A stretch of DNA of 64,000 bases from Fen-1254 sp963769605. GTDB lineage: Bacteria; Bacteroidota; Ignavibacteria; UBA10030. Every line of letters starts with the position of its first letter. Within the stretch, counting starts at the first letter, position 1. The notes beneath the pieces were generated by a model that saw nothing but the letters and a program-made list of their open reading frames with translations, ran no database searches and was not told the DNA's origin. Of the stretch, positions 9,523-17,788 are shown piece by piece. The stretch spans positions 62,001 to 126,000 of the forward strand of contig CAVYML010000002.1 in the NCBI GenBank assembly GCA_963769605.1, in the 5' to 3' direction. Made by a program: the position numbers and the translations under genes.

Positions 9523-10218
9523 TTATTTCTTTAAAGGATATCCGACTGTCTGTCCAAAGAGTACCCGCTGCTCGGGACGCAATTTTAATTTCGATGCAAG
9601 TCCGGATTTATTGCAATTATGGAACCATGATGCCAGGCCGTGAGATGCGGCAAACAAATAAACGTTCTCGGCAATAAGACCCGTGTCGACAAAATAATAT
9701 GATTTTTGAACTTCAGGGTCCTGCAGGCCGGGTTCCTGAAAACCGGATGTATGTGTAAGTCTGTGAACATCCGCAACATAAATAAGCCGAACCGGAGCGT
9801 TTGCTCCAAAATTCATTTGACCTGCGCCGATTGCGAGTGCACGAAAATCACCTGTAACTTCTGGAATCAATGTGTGATGAAATGCATCGTATAAATAAAT
9901 TCCGTTCTGCAGAGCAACATATAGATCGATTTCCTGCGAGTTGCTTGCCGATGCAGCAGTTCTTCCGGGAGTGTCAAAAGGACCGTTTTTGCGATTGACT
10001 CCGTATGCCGCCCAGAGGAGATTTGAAAGCACTTGTAAAGGAAGTTTTTTATCGCTTATTTCACGCGTGGTTTTTCTTTGCTGGAGTGCTTTTAATACCG
10101 GTGCAGTATGATTGAGCGCCGGTTTCGGAAGCTCGATTGGAAGGAATTCCTGTGAAGGAGCGATGCCGTGGAATTGGCGAACATTTCGTGATCTCATTTT
10201 TTTCGTTTTACGAATCAT
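9523..10218 (-). CDS. SagB-type nitroreductase-family protein
   Basis: A 231-residue stand-alone FMN-dependent nitroreductase-fold protein of the SagB/ThcOx type. It carries the family hallmarks RKTTREIS near residue 50, LSNLLWAAYGVNR, and a C-terminal GLASWFHNCN...LKLRPEQRVLFGQTVGYP block. SagB proteins oxidise azoline rings in peptide natural products, but many stand-alone relatives in anaerobes have no known substrate. No azoline-forming YcaO partner is in the window. A paralogue lies at 57848-58489 with the same C-terminal motif, but that one is exported and this one has no signal peptide. Confidence 0.88.
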   Translation of the reverse strand: MIRKTKKMRSRNVRQFHGIAPSQEFLPIELPKPALNHTAPVLKALQQRKTTREISDKKLPLQVLSNLLWAAYGVNRKNGPFDTPGRTAASASNSQEIDLYVALQNGIYLYDAFHHTLIPEVTGDFRALAIGAGQMNFGANAPVRLIYVADVHRLTHTSGFQEPGLQDPEVQKSYYFVDTGLIAENVYLFAASHGLASWFHNCNKSGLASKLKLRPEQRVLFGQTVGYPLKK

Positions 10219-10295
10219 TTTATCCTTCTTTTCTAACGAATATTACAACTGCTTAACGCATTTTGAATTATCATTATTTTTCAGCCGCCCTGCAG

Positions 10296-12129
10296 CTACA
10301 ATGTTTGCATATCCGTCACCGGCATACTACGACTACGAATGACCGCAATCCATTTTGGTACTGCATCGCACAGCACGATGAGAACGCAGGTCATAATAAT
10401 GGTCGTCAGTCCTAAATTGATACATCCTTGAAAACGTGTTTGTTCGCTGAAGAGCTGGGGATAATATATGTTGAGAATGTTTTCAGCTCCTGCGGTTAAT
10501 GTTGTTATTGTAACGAAGGCCAATGGAATCAGCGTTACCCATGCATATTTTGCACGTCCCCGATTGATAATGAACGATGTTCCGACGGTTAGCGCAACCG
10601 CACCCAGCAATTGATTTGCCGTTCCGAACATCGGCCAGATCGTCGATACGCTTCCGATATAAATGAAATATCCCCAGGCGATAACCATGAGAGCACTTGT
10701 TATAAGATTCCCCGGCAGCCATGTGGTCCGTCCAAACGGTTTATAAATTCTGCCCAGCGATTCCTGCAGGTACGAACCGTCCGATGCGTGTACCGGCATC
10801 AATGGTGGTAAGAATAAACAGCGCTTCGAACATGATTGCAAAGTGATACCAGTAGGACATCAGGCGCGTCAGGCCGGGAATATTTGAAAATATTTGTGCC
10901 ATTCCCACAGCAAGGGATACCGCGCCGCCGGTTCTGCCGATAATTTTTTCCCCGACTTCCTGCGAAAGCTGTGTGATATTGGAATCCATAAATCCCATGG
11001 CATGCAACTGAGGCAGAACAGCATGGAATTTTTCAACGGGGACATTGATTATAAAATAATCCAGTGGCAGCAGGCTCGATGCGGCGATCAGTGCAAGCAC
11101 GCTCACAATTCCCTCCGAGAGCATGGCGCCGACCGTAATGAACTTTATCTGCGATTCCTGCATCAGCATTTTCGGAGTCGTGCCCGAACTGACGAGCGAA
11201 TGAAATCCCGATATCGCCCCGCATGCGATCGTAATAAAGAGATAGGGAAACAGCGTTCCGGGAATAATCGGCCCGCCGCCGTGAATAAACGGTGTGAATG
11301 CCGGCATTTTCAAGACCGGAGCAACGATGATAATTCCTGCCGCAAGCATACCGATAACACCCAGTTTCATAATAGAACTTAAATAATCCCGTGGCGACAG
11401 GAGCAGCCAGACCGGAAGGACGGAAGCACAGAAGCCGTACAGCATCAATAAAATTGTCAAAGTCTTATGATCCAGAGCGAACCATGATGCCATGAATGAA
11501 TCCGGAATATTCTTTCCGAAGATTACGGCAAGTGTCAGCAGGATGATGCCGGCAAGAGTCGCTTCTGCGACTTTTCCTTTTCGAATTTTGAACATCCACA
11601 AGCCCATGGCAAGGGCGATAGGAATTGTTGCCGCAATGGTGAATAATCCCCACGAACTTTCTGTCAGCGCATTGACGACCACGAGACCGAGTCCCGCCAT
11701 TGCAACGATAAGAATAATGACGATAGTGATTGATGCCGTTGTGCCGCTGAGTTTGCTGATTTCTGCTTTTGCAATCTCTGCCAGTGATTTGCCGTCATGC
11801 CTGACAGAAGCGACGAGAATAACCATATCGTGCACGGCGCCGGCCATCACGGCGCCTACGACCATCCAGACAAACCCGGGGAAATATCCGAATTGTGCGG
11901 CAAGCACGGGACCGACAAGCGGACCCGCTCCGGCTATTGCGGCAAAGTGGTGTCCGAATAATATCCATTTATTTGTCGGATAATAATTCTGACCGTCGTA
12001 CAGGCGGTGGGAAGGTGTTCGCCGAGTATCGTCGATAACGGCGACTTTAGCCGCGATAAAACTGAAATAGAAGCGGTATGCGAGCGCGAAAAAGGCGAGT
12101 GCGGCAATCAATAACGGCATTGCATTCAT
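10296..12129 (-). pseudogene. cstA: CstA carbon-starvation/pyruvate-peptide transporter, frameshifted
   Basis: Two overlapping reading frames together make one CstA-family inner-membrane transporter (about 610 residues, many hydrophobic helices). The N-terminal frame covers 10741-12129 and ends after TTIDAGTRIGRF. The C-terminal frame continues with LQESLGRIYKPFGRTTWLPG and ends at 10296. Removing one base of the GG at 10769-10770 restores GRFVLQESLGRIY, the continuity expected in the family. CstA imports pyruvate or peptides during carbon limitation. The break is either a one-base consensus error or a recent loss-of-function mutation; the rest is well conserved. Confidence 0.85.
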
Positions 12130-12282
12130 AGGGATTCCATTAATTTATATACTTTCTAAATGCTAATTTGGCAAAAAAGTTTCCCCGGTTGAAACTTTCT
12201 TTTATGAGCAGAGGCTTCGCTCCTAAACGGAGTTTGGGAACAAAAAAAATGTTCTTTGCAGCCGACGTCGGTTTGCCCGGTT

Positions 12283-13344
12283 TTAATTTAATTTTTCTAA
12301 TGCCTTTTTTGCGTCTTCCAAATCCGGGTTAAGATCCAGAGATTTCCGATAAGCTGTGCGCGCAGAGTCGGACTTTCCGAGCTTCTCGTATATCATTCCC
12401 ATCCGCCAGTAAGCATATTCCGGCCCCGGCGCATTCTTCCCGCCTCCCGCTTCGACGAATTTCTCAAAATATGCAAGTCCTTCGTCCAGATGGCTGCCGG
12501 ATAGGAGATCAATTTTCCCGAGCTGGTAATACACCGGATAGTTCAGGGGATCCTTCCTGAGTGCTTCTTCAAACATTTCGGTTGCCTTTGCAAGATCGTT
12601 TTTCTGAGTATAGTACAATCCTGTCTGGTAATAAATGTCCGACTTATCATCGACCGTCGCTGCGGCTTTCTTGAAAACTTCGTCCGCCTTCGTTTTATCG
12701 TTCTCGTCCATGCAAAGAAACCAGAGTGCCTTGTATGCATCGATTTTTTTCGGGTTTATCGAGACGGCTTTACGGTAACACTCCTCTTGCTGCGGTTTTT
12801 CTTTCTGGTATTCATGGACCAGCGCCTCTGCAAGAAATCCCATGTACGGGTCGTATGTTTTTATGGTATCGGATTCAGCTGCTGCCTTTTTCACACTGCC
12901 TCCGATGATTCCCGGCGCTTGCAGGTAGTATTCAATCAAGTTTATTCTCGCATCGGTGAATTTCGGATCGAGACCTATTGCAGTAAGATATTCCTTTTTG
13001 CAGTCGGAAGCTGCTCCAAATTTGCTAAGTATCCCGGCTCGCTGTGCCTTTACACCGTAGGCATTGCCGAGCATGAAATGATATTTCGCGGCGGCTCCGT
13101 TCAAGTCGACCGCTTTCTTGAGAAAGTCTATTGCCCCGTCATAATCGCTGTTGATCGTCAATATGCCCAAATAATAATAGGACTCGGCTTTGTTCGGATC
13201 TTCTTTGAGGGCTTCGAGGAAAAGAGTCTTCGACTGAGTGAATTTGCCGTTATCGAAAAGACGCAGGGCTTCATCGAACTTTGTTTGAGTGAACGCCAGG
13301 AAAGTAATGAACGTATAAAGGAATGAAAGAATAATTATCTTCAT
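12283..13344 (-). CDS. Exported tetratricopeptide-repeat protein
   Basis: 353 residues with an N-terminal signal peptide (MKIIILSFLYTFITFLAFTQ) and about eight TPR units, for example EALKEDPNKAESYYYLGIL, AVDLNGAAAKYHFMLGNAYG and FEEALRKDPLNYPVYYQLGK. TPRs form a superhelical scaffold for protein-protein contacts; no catalytic domain is present. It probably lies in the periplasm. Upstream (13345-13752) are two matching palindromes, making it a candidate for control by a looping repressor. Its partner and role are not predictable. Confidence 0.82.
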   Translation of the reverse strand: MKIIILSFLYTFITFLAFTQTKFDEALRLFDNGKFTQSKTLFLEALKEDPNKAESYYYLGILTINSDYDGAIDFLKKAVDLNGAAAKYHFMLGNAYGVKAQRAGILSKFGAASDCKKEYLTAIGLDPKFTDARINLIEYYLQAPGIIGGSVKKAAAESDTIKTYDPYMGFLAEALVHEYQKEKPQQEECYRKAVSINPKKIDAYKALWFLCMDENDKTKADEVFKKAAATVDDKSDIYYQTGLYYTQKNDLAKATEMFEEALRKDPLNYPVYYQLGKIDLLSGSHLDEGLAYFEKFVEAGGGKNAPGPEYAYWRMGMIYEKLGKSDSARTAYRKSLDLNPDLEDAKKALEKLN

Positions 13345-13515
13345 ATTTTTTTATTTCTCTTAGAGTTTTTATATGAGACGAATTAAATTTGCATGACGGG
13401 AATAGGCCCACAGTAGCCGCTGTGACCATACATGAGATAAAATTGATCGTTCTCGAGTTCATTTTTTAAGTATAATCGTTTGCAAGGACATTCACGTAAC
13501 ACTCGTTATGTATGC

Positions 13516-13534
13516 AAAACTATCGGATACTTTG
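13516..13534. promoter_or_regulatory. 19-bp palindrome, upstream copy 1
   Basis: AAAACTATC-G-GATACTTTG is an imperfect inverted repeat with 9-base arms around one central base. It matches the perfect palindrome at 13599-13617 except for two bases in the right arm and the central base. Both lie in the otherwise empty region upstream of the TPR gene. Confidence 0.55.
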
Positions 13535-13598
13535 GGAATGAACCGCTGAATAATGCCGAATAATACGTAAAATGACGATGTTTCCCCATGGTTTTTTA

Positions 13599-13617
13599 AA
13601 AACTATCCGATAGTTTT
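13599..13617. promoter_or_regulatory. 19-bp palindrome, upstream copy 2
   Basis: AAAACTATC-C-GATAGTTTT is a perfect inverted repeat with 9-base arms around one central base. The centre lies 83 bases from the centre of copy 1, close to eight helical turns, so both sites face the same side of the helix. This is what a dimeric repressor that loops DNA would need. The remaining bases of 13345-13752 show no convincing gene. Confidence 0.6.
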
Positions 13618-13752
13618 GGATATTATGTCATGTTGCCCAATGTTATGGGATCAGCAGTATCTTCCATCTAAAATCATTATACGTATTAAATGTTTTTTGT
13701 TTCGTTTATTCAAACGCTTTGTAAAAAATGATGATAGGAATTCTTTCGCTTC

Positions 13753-15537
13753 TCACTTACCTTTTTGTTCATTATAAAAGGCCTGCAGAATATAGAAGGC
13801 GTCCTTTTTTATGCCTTTGTTCGAAATCAGTCCCTTTCGATTCCAGAAATCCTGAATACCAGGAAGCGGACGGCGCGGGGACCGGAAGTCCATCAGTATC
13901 CAGGGACTCATTCCTCGGAGGAAGGGTATAGATCGAAGCATTTCAAGCTGGTTCTTATAGACTGCGGACTGGTAATCTTCCGTCCATCGCGTATCGGGCG
14001 TTCCGTGATAGCCTTGAAGTGCGCTGCCGCCGAATTCACTGATCACGAGCGGCTTCTCGTAGGCCGTATGCCACTTCTTTGTATGGATTTCTTCTATTGT
14101 GCCTACGTACCAGCCGAAATATTCATTTGTTCCGATGACATCGAGTTCGCTGCACAAGGGATCGTCGATGGTGATATCCGAACCCTGTGAAGTCAGTTCT
14201 GTCGCAGCGCTGATAAGACGCGTGGGATCGAGAGACCTTGCCTTTGCAATGAGCTTTTTCAGGAAGGCAAGGCGTTCCGGCGAGCGCGGGGTTTCATTTG
14301 CGACCGACCATATAATTACGGGAGCGCGATTTTTATCCCGTGTAATCAGTTCCTCAAGCTGCTGCTCGGCAAGCGAATATGTCTCCGGATTATTCCAGAG
14401 GATAGTCCAGTAGACCGGAATTTCCGCCCATATAAGAATTCCCATCTTCTCGGCTTCACGAACCATGTGGACATTGTGAGGATAATGAGCGAGACGGACA
14501 TAATTGCATCCGAGCTCTTTTGCCCATCCGAGAAGCGTTCGGGCATCCTCTGTGCTTGTTGCACGCCCTCCGCGAACAGGCGCTTCTTCATGAATCGCTA
14601 TGCCGCGAAGGAACAGCGGTTTGCCATTAAGAAGTATCTCCGTTCCGCGCGTGGTGATTCGCCTGAATCCAATCGAATCGACGACAGAGTCCGTTCCGGA
14701 ATCGATATGGACTTCATAGAGCTTCGGATTATCAGGCGACCACAGTGTAAGCGCCGCAGGAAAACGGAATGTCGCTCTGCCATGTTCGTCCGTTGTAGTA
14801 CCGTATGTCAAACCTGTTTCAGGGATGCTGATGGAAATCTTCTGCTTCGGTGATCTTCCATTCAGTATAATCCAGCCGGTAATTGTGTCAGGTGAATCCG
14901 GCGAAAGCTGGATAAAGTAATCCCGGATGAAAGTTTCCGGAACTTCCACAAGCTGAACATCCCGTGTAAGTCCGCCGTAATTCCACCAGTCTGTGTTCAA
15001 TGTCGGGACTCCTTCCCGGTGCCGCTGGTTGTCTACTTTGACAATGATAACGTTATCTTTCGGACGAATCTTTTGCGTGATCTCAAAACAAAACGGTGTG
15101 AAACCGCCTTTATGCTCGCCTATTTTTTCCCCGTTCAGGTAAACAATCGCGTCATAATTTGCACCGCCAAAATTTAAAAAAAGTCTTCTGGAAACGGGGA
15201 GGACATAATCGAATGAACGTTTGTACCAGATGGTACCCTCGTACATAAAAAGTGTTTCCCGCTGTGAGTTCCAATCCCCGGGGACGGACAAAGTTTCCGA
15301 TTTGTCAAAGTCGTACTCAACGAGATCGCTTTTCGATGCAGGCTTTTGATTTTTAAAGTATCCATCATCCCGAGGCATATACCGGTAATCATAGTAGCCG
15401 TTTTCATACGGATCTACAATCGTATGCCACAGACCATTCAGGGAGACAGTTTGTCTGGCTTCCACGTTTTGAATCAGAAATTGTGAAAACACCAATTGAG
15501 GCAGAAAGGGCAAGGTAAGCATAAGTTTAGTTTTCAT
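13753..15537 (-). CDS. Secreted GH2 beta-glucuronidase-like glycoside hydrolase
   Basis: About 594 residues from the chosen start, which gives the signal peptide MKTKLMLTLPFLPQLVFSQ; an ATG 48 bases upstream is possible but adds a poor leader. It has a GH2 jelly roll, an immunoglobulin-like domain and a TIM barrel, with acid/base E415 in IIWSVANETP and nucleophile E501 in PLVISEFGG. The compact size and FGGANYDAIVYLNG and GLTRDVQL motifs fit the beta-glucuronidase-like branch of GH2. It lacks the extra C-terminal domains of the larger GH2 at 1437-3884. A TTGAAAC site lies upstream at 15729. Confidence 0.9.
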   Translation of the reverse strand: MKTKLMLTLPFLPQLVFSQFLIQNVEARQTVSLNGLWHTIVDPYENGYYDYRYMPRDDGYFKNQKPASKSDLVEYDFDKSETLSVPGDWNSQRETLFMYEGTIWYKRSFDYVLPVSRRLFLNFGGANYDAIVYLNGEKIGEHKGGFTPFCFEITQKIRPKDNVIIVKVDNQRHREGVPTLNTDWWNYGGLTRDVQLVEVPETFIRDYFIQLSPDSPDTITGWIILNGRSPKQKISISIPETGLTYGTTTDEHGRATFRFPAALTLWSPDNPKLYEVHIDSGTDSVVDSIGFRRITTRGTEILLNGKPLFLRGIAIHEEAPVRGGRATSTEDARTLLGWAKELGCNYVRLAHYPHNVHMVREAEKMGILIWAEIPVYWTILWNNPETYSLAEQQLEELITRDKNRAPVIIWSVANETPRSPERLAFLKKLIAKARSLDPTRLISAATELTSQGSDITIDDPLCSELDVIGTNEYFGWYVGTIEEIHTKKWHTAYEKPLVISEFGGSALQGYHGTPDTRWTEDYQSAVYKNQLEMLRSIPFLRGMSPWILMDFRSPRRPLPGIQDFWNRKGLISNKGIKKDAFYILQAFYNEQKGK

Positions 15538-15759
15538 AATATGGGCAATCAGATTGTTATATATTCCTTTATGAATGCGTAACAAATACTTGAGACATAG
15601 ACAAGAACTTATGAATTTAGGTTTGAAGCCGCGAATTCGATTTTTCGTTCACGCTTCTGCGGCTAAACGTAACGATAAATTATTTGAAATATTGTATTCT
15701 CGCTGCATATTGCGACTATCTAAATTGATTGAAACGATTTCTGAAATACTGCCGTAAGG

Positions 15760-17022
15760 CTAACGTTTAACTAACCAATTCTCCGGATTTTGTTTTTCCC
15801 GTTCTTTCCAAATTTCAAAATGCAGCAGAGGACGTTCGACCGTGTCGCCGCTTTTTCCGATTACCATTCCTTCCGTGACCTTCTGCGACTCGCGCACCAG
15901 AATATCCGAAAGATGCGCATAGACGGAACGGTAGCCATTGTAATGATTGATAATCAGAATGTTTCCGAAGCCGGGAATAAAAGAAATGACGGATACTTCG
16001 CCGTCGGCAACCGCGTAGACGGTTGAACCGATTGGCGTTGTGATATCGATGCCGGAATTCTGTGTAACGGTTTTCAATATGGGATGTACCTGGTTACCGA
16101 AATGCGCCTGTACGGAACCGTTTTTAACAGGCCAGCGCAGCTTTCCTTTTTTTGTACCGAAATTTTCTCCCGCTGGTCCTTCTTCAGGCTGCGGAAGAGA
16201 GGGCACTGCAGGGAGTATTTTTTTTTCTCTTTTTTGCGCTTCCGCAAGTTCCTTTGCACGGCGTTCCGCTTCTTCATGTTCTTTGCGAATCCGCTCTTTT
16301 TCGATCAAGTCGGCGATGATCTGTTCGATTTGTCCGTACGCTTCGGTTTTTCGTGAGAGCTGTTTTTTGAACATCGTTTTGTCTTGCCGGATTTTTTTGA
16401 GAACGGTTTGACGTGCTGCGTATGTCTTGTTCAGGTTGTGTTCTTCAAGCGTCTTTTCGGATATAAGAAGACGCTCATGCTGCAGCTTATCCTGCAGTGT
16501 ATAATTTTTTTGTTCCAGTTCCGATTTGTTTGCACTGATTCCCTGCAAATCCTTTGCACGCTGTTCGGAGAATCGTTTGAGATACTGAATACGGATATAC
16601 ATCTGATTGATGGATTTTGAAGAAAAGAGCAGTTCGATGTCGTACACTCGTCCGTTTTTATAGACCGAGCGGACATAGTTGGCGTAATGGGACTGCAAAA
16701 AATGAAGCTGATTTTCCAGAGATGCGATGGCCGCGCGTGCGGTATCGATTTCGGTCGTCAGCTGCAACTCTTCGTCGTGCAGCTTTTGCACAAGCTGGCG
16801 AATAAGGTTTGATTGATGTTCAAGGTCGTCCAGGCGGTCGAGCGTCACCTGCTCACGCTTGTCGCTTTCCTGAATTCGTTTCTCATATTTTTGAATGTCA
16901 TCGCGAAGCTTCTGCAGTTCCTTTTGCTTGTGCTGAATTTCGTGCTGGTCGCGCTGTGCAAAGCAGATGCTGAGTGAAAGAAGGGAAAAAAATCCAGTTA
17001 TAATCCAATGCCGTATGTGCAT
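15760..17022 (-). CDS. EnvC-like murein hydrolase activator with degenerate LytM domain
   Basis: 420 residues: signal peptide (about 1-22), a long coiled coil (about 25-265), a charged linker, and a C-terminal LytM/M23 domain (about 300-415). Active M23 enzymes bind zinc with HxxxD and HxH. Here the first His is replaced (TQNSGIDI) and the HxH is reduced to LLHFEI, so two ligands are missing. This is the pattern of EnvC, which activates cell-wall amidases rather than cutting murein itself. The likely role is septal peptidoglycan splitting in the periplasm. Its ATG overlaps the stop of the DUF4292 gene by one base (TAATG), showing translational coupling. Confidence 0.88.
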   Translation of the reverse strand: MHIRHWIITGFFSLLSLSICFAQRDQHEIQHKQKELQKLRDDIQKYEKRIQESDKREQVTLDRLDDLEHQSNLIRQLVQKLHDEELQLTTEIDTARAAIASLENQLHFLQSHYANYVRSVYKNGRVYDIELLFSSKSINQMYIRIQYLKRFSEQRAKDLQGISANKSELEQKNYTLQDKLQHERLLISEKTLEEHNLNKTYAARQTVLKKIRQDKTMFKKQLSRKTEAYGQIEQIIADLIEKERIRKEHEEAERRAKELAEAQKREKKILPAVPSLPQPEEGPAGENFGTKKGKLRWPVKNGSVQAHFGNQVHPILKTVTQNSGIDITTPIGSTVYAVADGEVSVISFIPGFGNILIINHYNGYRSVYAHLSDILVRESQKVTEGMVIGKSGDTVERPLLHFEIWKEREKQNPENWLVKR

Positions 17023-17786
17023 TACCAGTGAATTCGTTTTGCGTTTTCAGGAACCGTTAATGTGCACTCCATCGCCGTATTGTTCAGTTCAACATCGGAA
17101 TATGATAACGATATCCGGTGCCGCTGGATCGGCTGAATGATTTGAATGCTGCGGGGAATGGCTGTGTTCCCCGTTTCTTCAAAATCACGAAAGTTTTGTT
17201 CGAAAGCAACGGCTCCACTCGGGTCGATCTGCTGGATTTTTCGTATCTGTAGAGTAGAGGGATCGATCCAGTAATATCGTTTATCATCTCCGGAAAAATA
17301 GATATACAGCAAAAGATCGTTTTCTATCCGCTGCTCATCCGGATTATGCAAATCGGCCGCCGAGAAAACTCCTCCGGAAAAGAGATTTAAAATGTCCTCA
17401 AAATTCAAGCTCATATGAAAAATCCGCCGGATGTTTTCTTCGTTTGTTGTTCCGGTGGTAAGCGTATTCTGGAGACTGTTGTAAAAGAAAAAATCTTTCT
17501 TCGTAAGAAGGGCTTCGCCCACTTTGATGCCGAAGGGGCCTCCGAGAGAAATTAAAAGTGAATCCGGTTTTCTTATAAGCAGAGTAAACGATGCAGTTTG
17601 CGCGAGTTCCGGAGTCTCTATGGAAATTTTTCCTTCTCCCCTGAGAGTATGAATCCGTTCGTGGTTGGCATTGACGGATTGAAAGACCTCTTCGAATGTT
17701 GCGGACCGGAAGCCGGTTCGGATGCTGTTGCGCGTTGCGCAGCCGGTGAAGGCCGTGAGAAGGAAGAAGAACAGATATTTTTTCAT
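17022..17786 (-). CDS. DUF4292 outer-membrane lipoprotein
   Basis: 254 residues. The N-terminus MKKYLFFFLLTAFTGC carries a lipobox (FTGC), so the mature protein should be lipid-anchored at Cys16. The rest is beta-rich (LLIRKPDSLLISLGGPFGIKVGEALLTKKDFFFYN) in the style of DUF4292, a family with a LolB/LolA-like fold found in Bacteroidota and Ignavibacteria. It lies between a TPR lipoprotein and the EnvC-like gene with 2-base and 1-base junctions, so the three form one operon of envelope maintenance genes. A lipid or lipoprotein carrier role is an inference from the fold. Confidence 0.85.
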   Translation of the reverse strand: MKKYLFFFLLTAFTGCATRNSIRTGFRSATFEEVFQSVNANHERIHTLRGEGKISIETPELAQTASFTLLIRKPDSLLISLGGPFGIKVGEALLTKKDFFFYNSLQNTLTTGTTNEENIRRIFHMSLNFEDILNLFSGGVFSAADLHNPDEQRIENDLLLYIYFSGDDKRYYWIDPSTLQIRKIQQIDPSGAVAFEQNFRDFEETGNTAIPRSIQIIQPIQRHRISLSYSDVELNNTAMECTLTVPENAKRIHW

Positions 17787-17788
17787 TC

